The position numbers were made by a program, and so were the translations under genes. This document shows, piece after piece, positions 63,677 to 64,000 of a DNA stretch of 64,000 bases. The DNA lies in NCBI RefSeq assembly GCF_001043055.1, contig NZ_JYLF01000003.1, positions 62,001-126,000 on the forward strand. The letters are read 5' to 3'. Position 1 is the first letter of the stretch, and each line of letters opens with the position of its first letter. This stretch comes from Pseudomonas weihenstephanensis. Its GTDB lineage: Bacteria; Pseudomonadota; Gammaproteobacteria; Pseudomonadales; Pseudomonadaceae. A model generated the notes under the pieces. The model made no database searches. It saw only the letters and a program-made list of their open reading frames with translations, and was not told where the DNA came from.

Positions 63677-64000
63677 TTAAAGCGGCAGGTGGTAGCCTTC
63701 GGCCAAGTGCTGGTCTTTGAGTTTTACGTAGTTACCCGCGCTGTAGGTGAAGAAGGCTTGCTCTTTTTCGGTCAGTTCGCGCACCTGCCTGACCGGGCTG
63801 CCGACATACAGAAAGCCACTGGCCAGACGCTTGCCCGGTGGTACCAGGCTGCCCGCGCCGACAATCACGTTGTCTTCAATCACGGCGCCGTCCATCACGA
63901 TGCTGCCCATGCCGATCAAAACGCGGCTGCCCACGGTACAGCCATGCAGCATGACTTTGTGCGCGATGGTCACATCGTCACCCATCAGCAAGGGGAAGCC
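63677..64000 (-). CDS. Gamma-carbonic anhydrase-like hexapeptide protein (partial)
   Basis: The C-terminal 107 residues of a left-handed beta-helix protein; the start lies beyond the right edge. The visible frame opens GFPLLMGDDVTIAHKVMLHG, continues VGAGSLVPPGKRL, and has the histidines that bind zinc in gamma carbonic anhydrases (TIAHKVMLHGC). The family (YrdA type) also includes proteins without proven anhydrase activity. It ends AEGYHLPL. Confidence 0.9.
   Translation of the reverse strand, partial: GFPLLMGDDVTIAHKVMLHGCTVGSRVLIGMGSIVMDGAVIEDNVIVGAGSLVPPGKRLASGFLYVGSPVRQVRELTEKEQAFFTYSAGNYVKLKDQHLAEGYHLPL

Overview
The window is the replication-origin region of a Pseudomonas chromosome, probably from the fluorescens/fragi side of the genus. 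The gene order glmS-glmR-glmU-atpCDGAHFEBI-parB-parA-rsmG-mnmG-mnmE-yidC-yidD-rnpA-rpmH-oriC-dnaA-dnaN-recF-gyrB is the classic pseudomonad origin block. Beyond it, plsC-gmhB-glyS-glyQ-tag-lpxL, trkA-rsmB-fmt-def and dprA-tsaC-qor-hemF-aroE follow the order of the first genes of P. aeruginosa PAO1. No tRNA, rRNA, CRISPR array, integrase or transposase was seen.

Layout. Positions 1-4.3 kb hold a gene tail, a cyclopropane fatty acid synthase, a small membrane protein, an exported beta-lactamase-fold hydrolase and a LysR regulator. Positions 4.3-8.6 kb are the UDP-GlcNAc supply genes glmS, glmR and glmU, with an apparently empty Tn7 attachment site after glmS. Positions 8.7-15.9 kb are the complete F1Fo ATP synthase operon. 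Positions 16-24.9 kb carry chromosome partition (parAB), tRNA modification (mnmG, mnmE), rRNA methylation (rsmG), membrane protein insertion (yidC, yidD), and rnpA and rpmH. oriC is at about 25.1-25.45 kb, and the dnaA-dnaN-recF-gyrB operon runs rightward from it. A perfect parS site lies inside the end of recF. Almost every gene left of oriC is on the minus strand and dnaA to gyrB are on the plus strand, so both arms are transcribed away from the origin.

Accessory material interrupts this core in two places. Between gyrB and plsC (31.8-42.5 kb) lie two tandem subtilase autotransporters, then a LysR regulator divergent from a GMC oxidoreductase and an MHS-type transporter. Between aroE and a HAD phosphatase (59.2-62.8 kb) lie an AT-rich stretch with orphan reading frames, a four-helix membrane protein and a BetT-type BCCT transporter.

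The strongest pattern outside the genes is the excess of the exact DnaA box TTATCCACA. I count 21 copies on both strands, where chance would give about 0.5. They sit not only in oriC but also in a second origin-like intergenic region between mnmG and mnmE and inside many genes. Several REP and REPIN-like palindromes occupy intergenic gaps. I found no clear evidence of a wholly new defence or metabolic system. The best leads are the dispersed DnaA boxes with the second origin-like region, the tandem autotransporters, and the GMC/MHS cassette.
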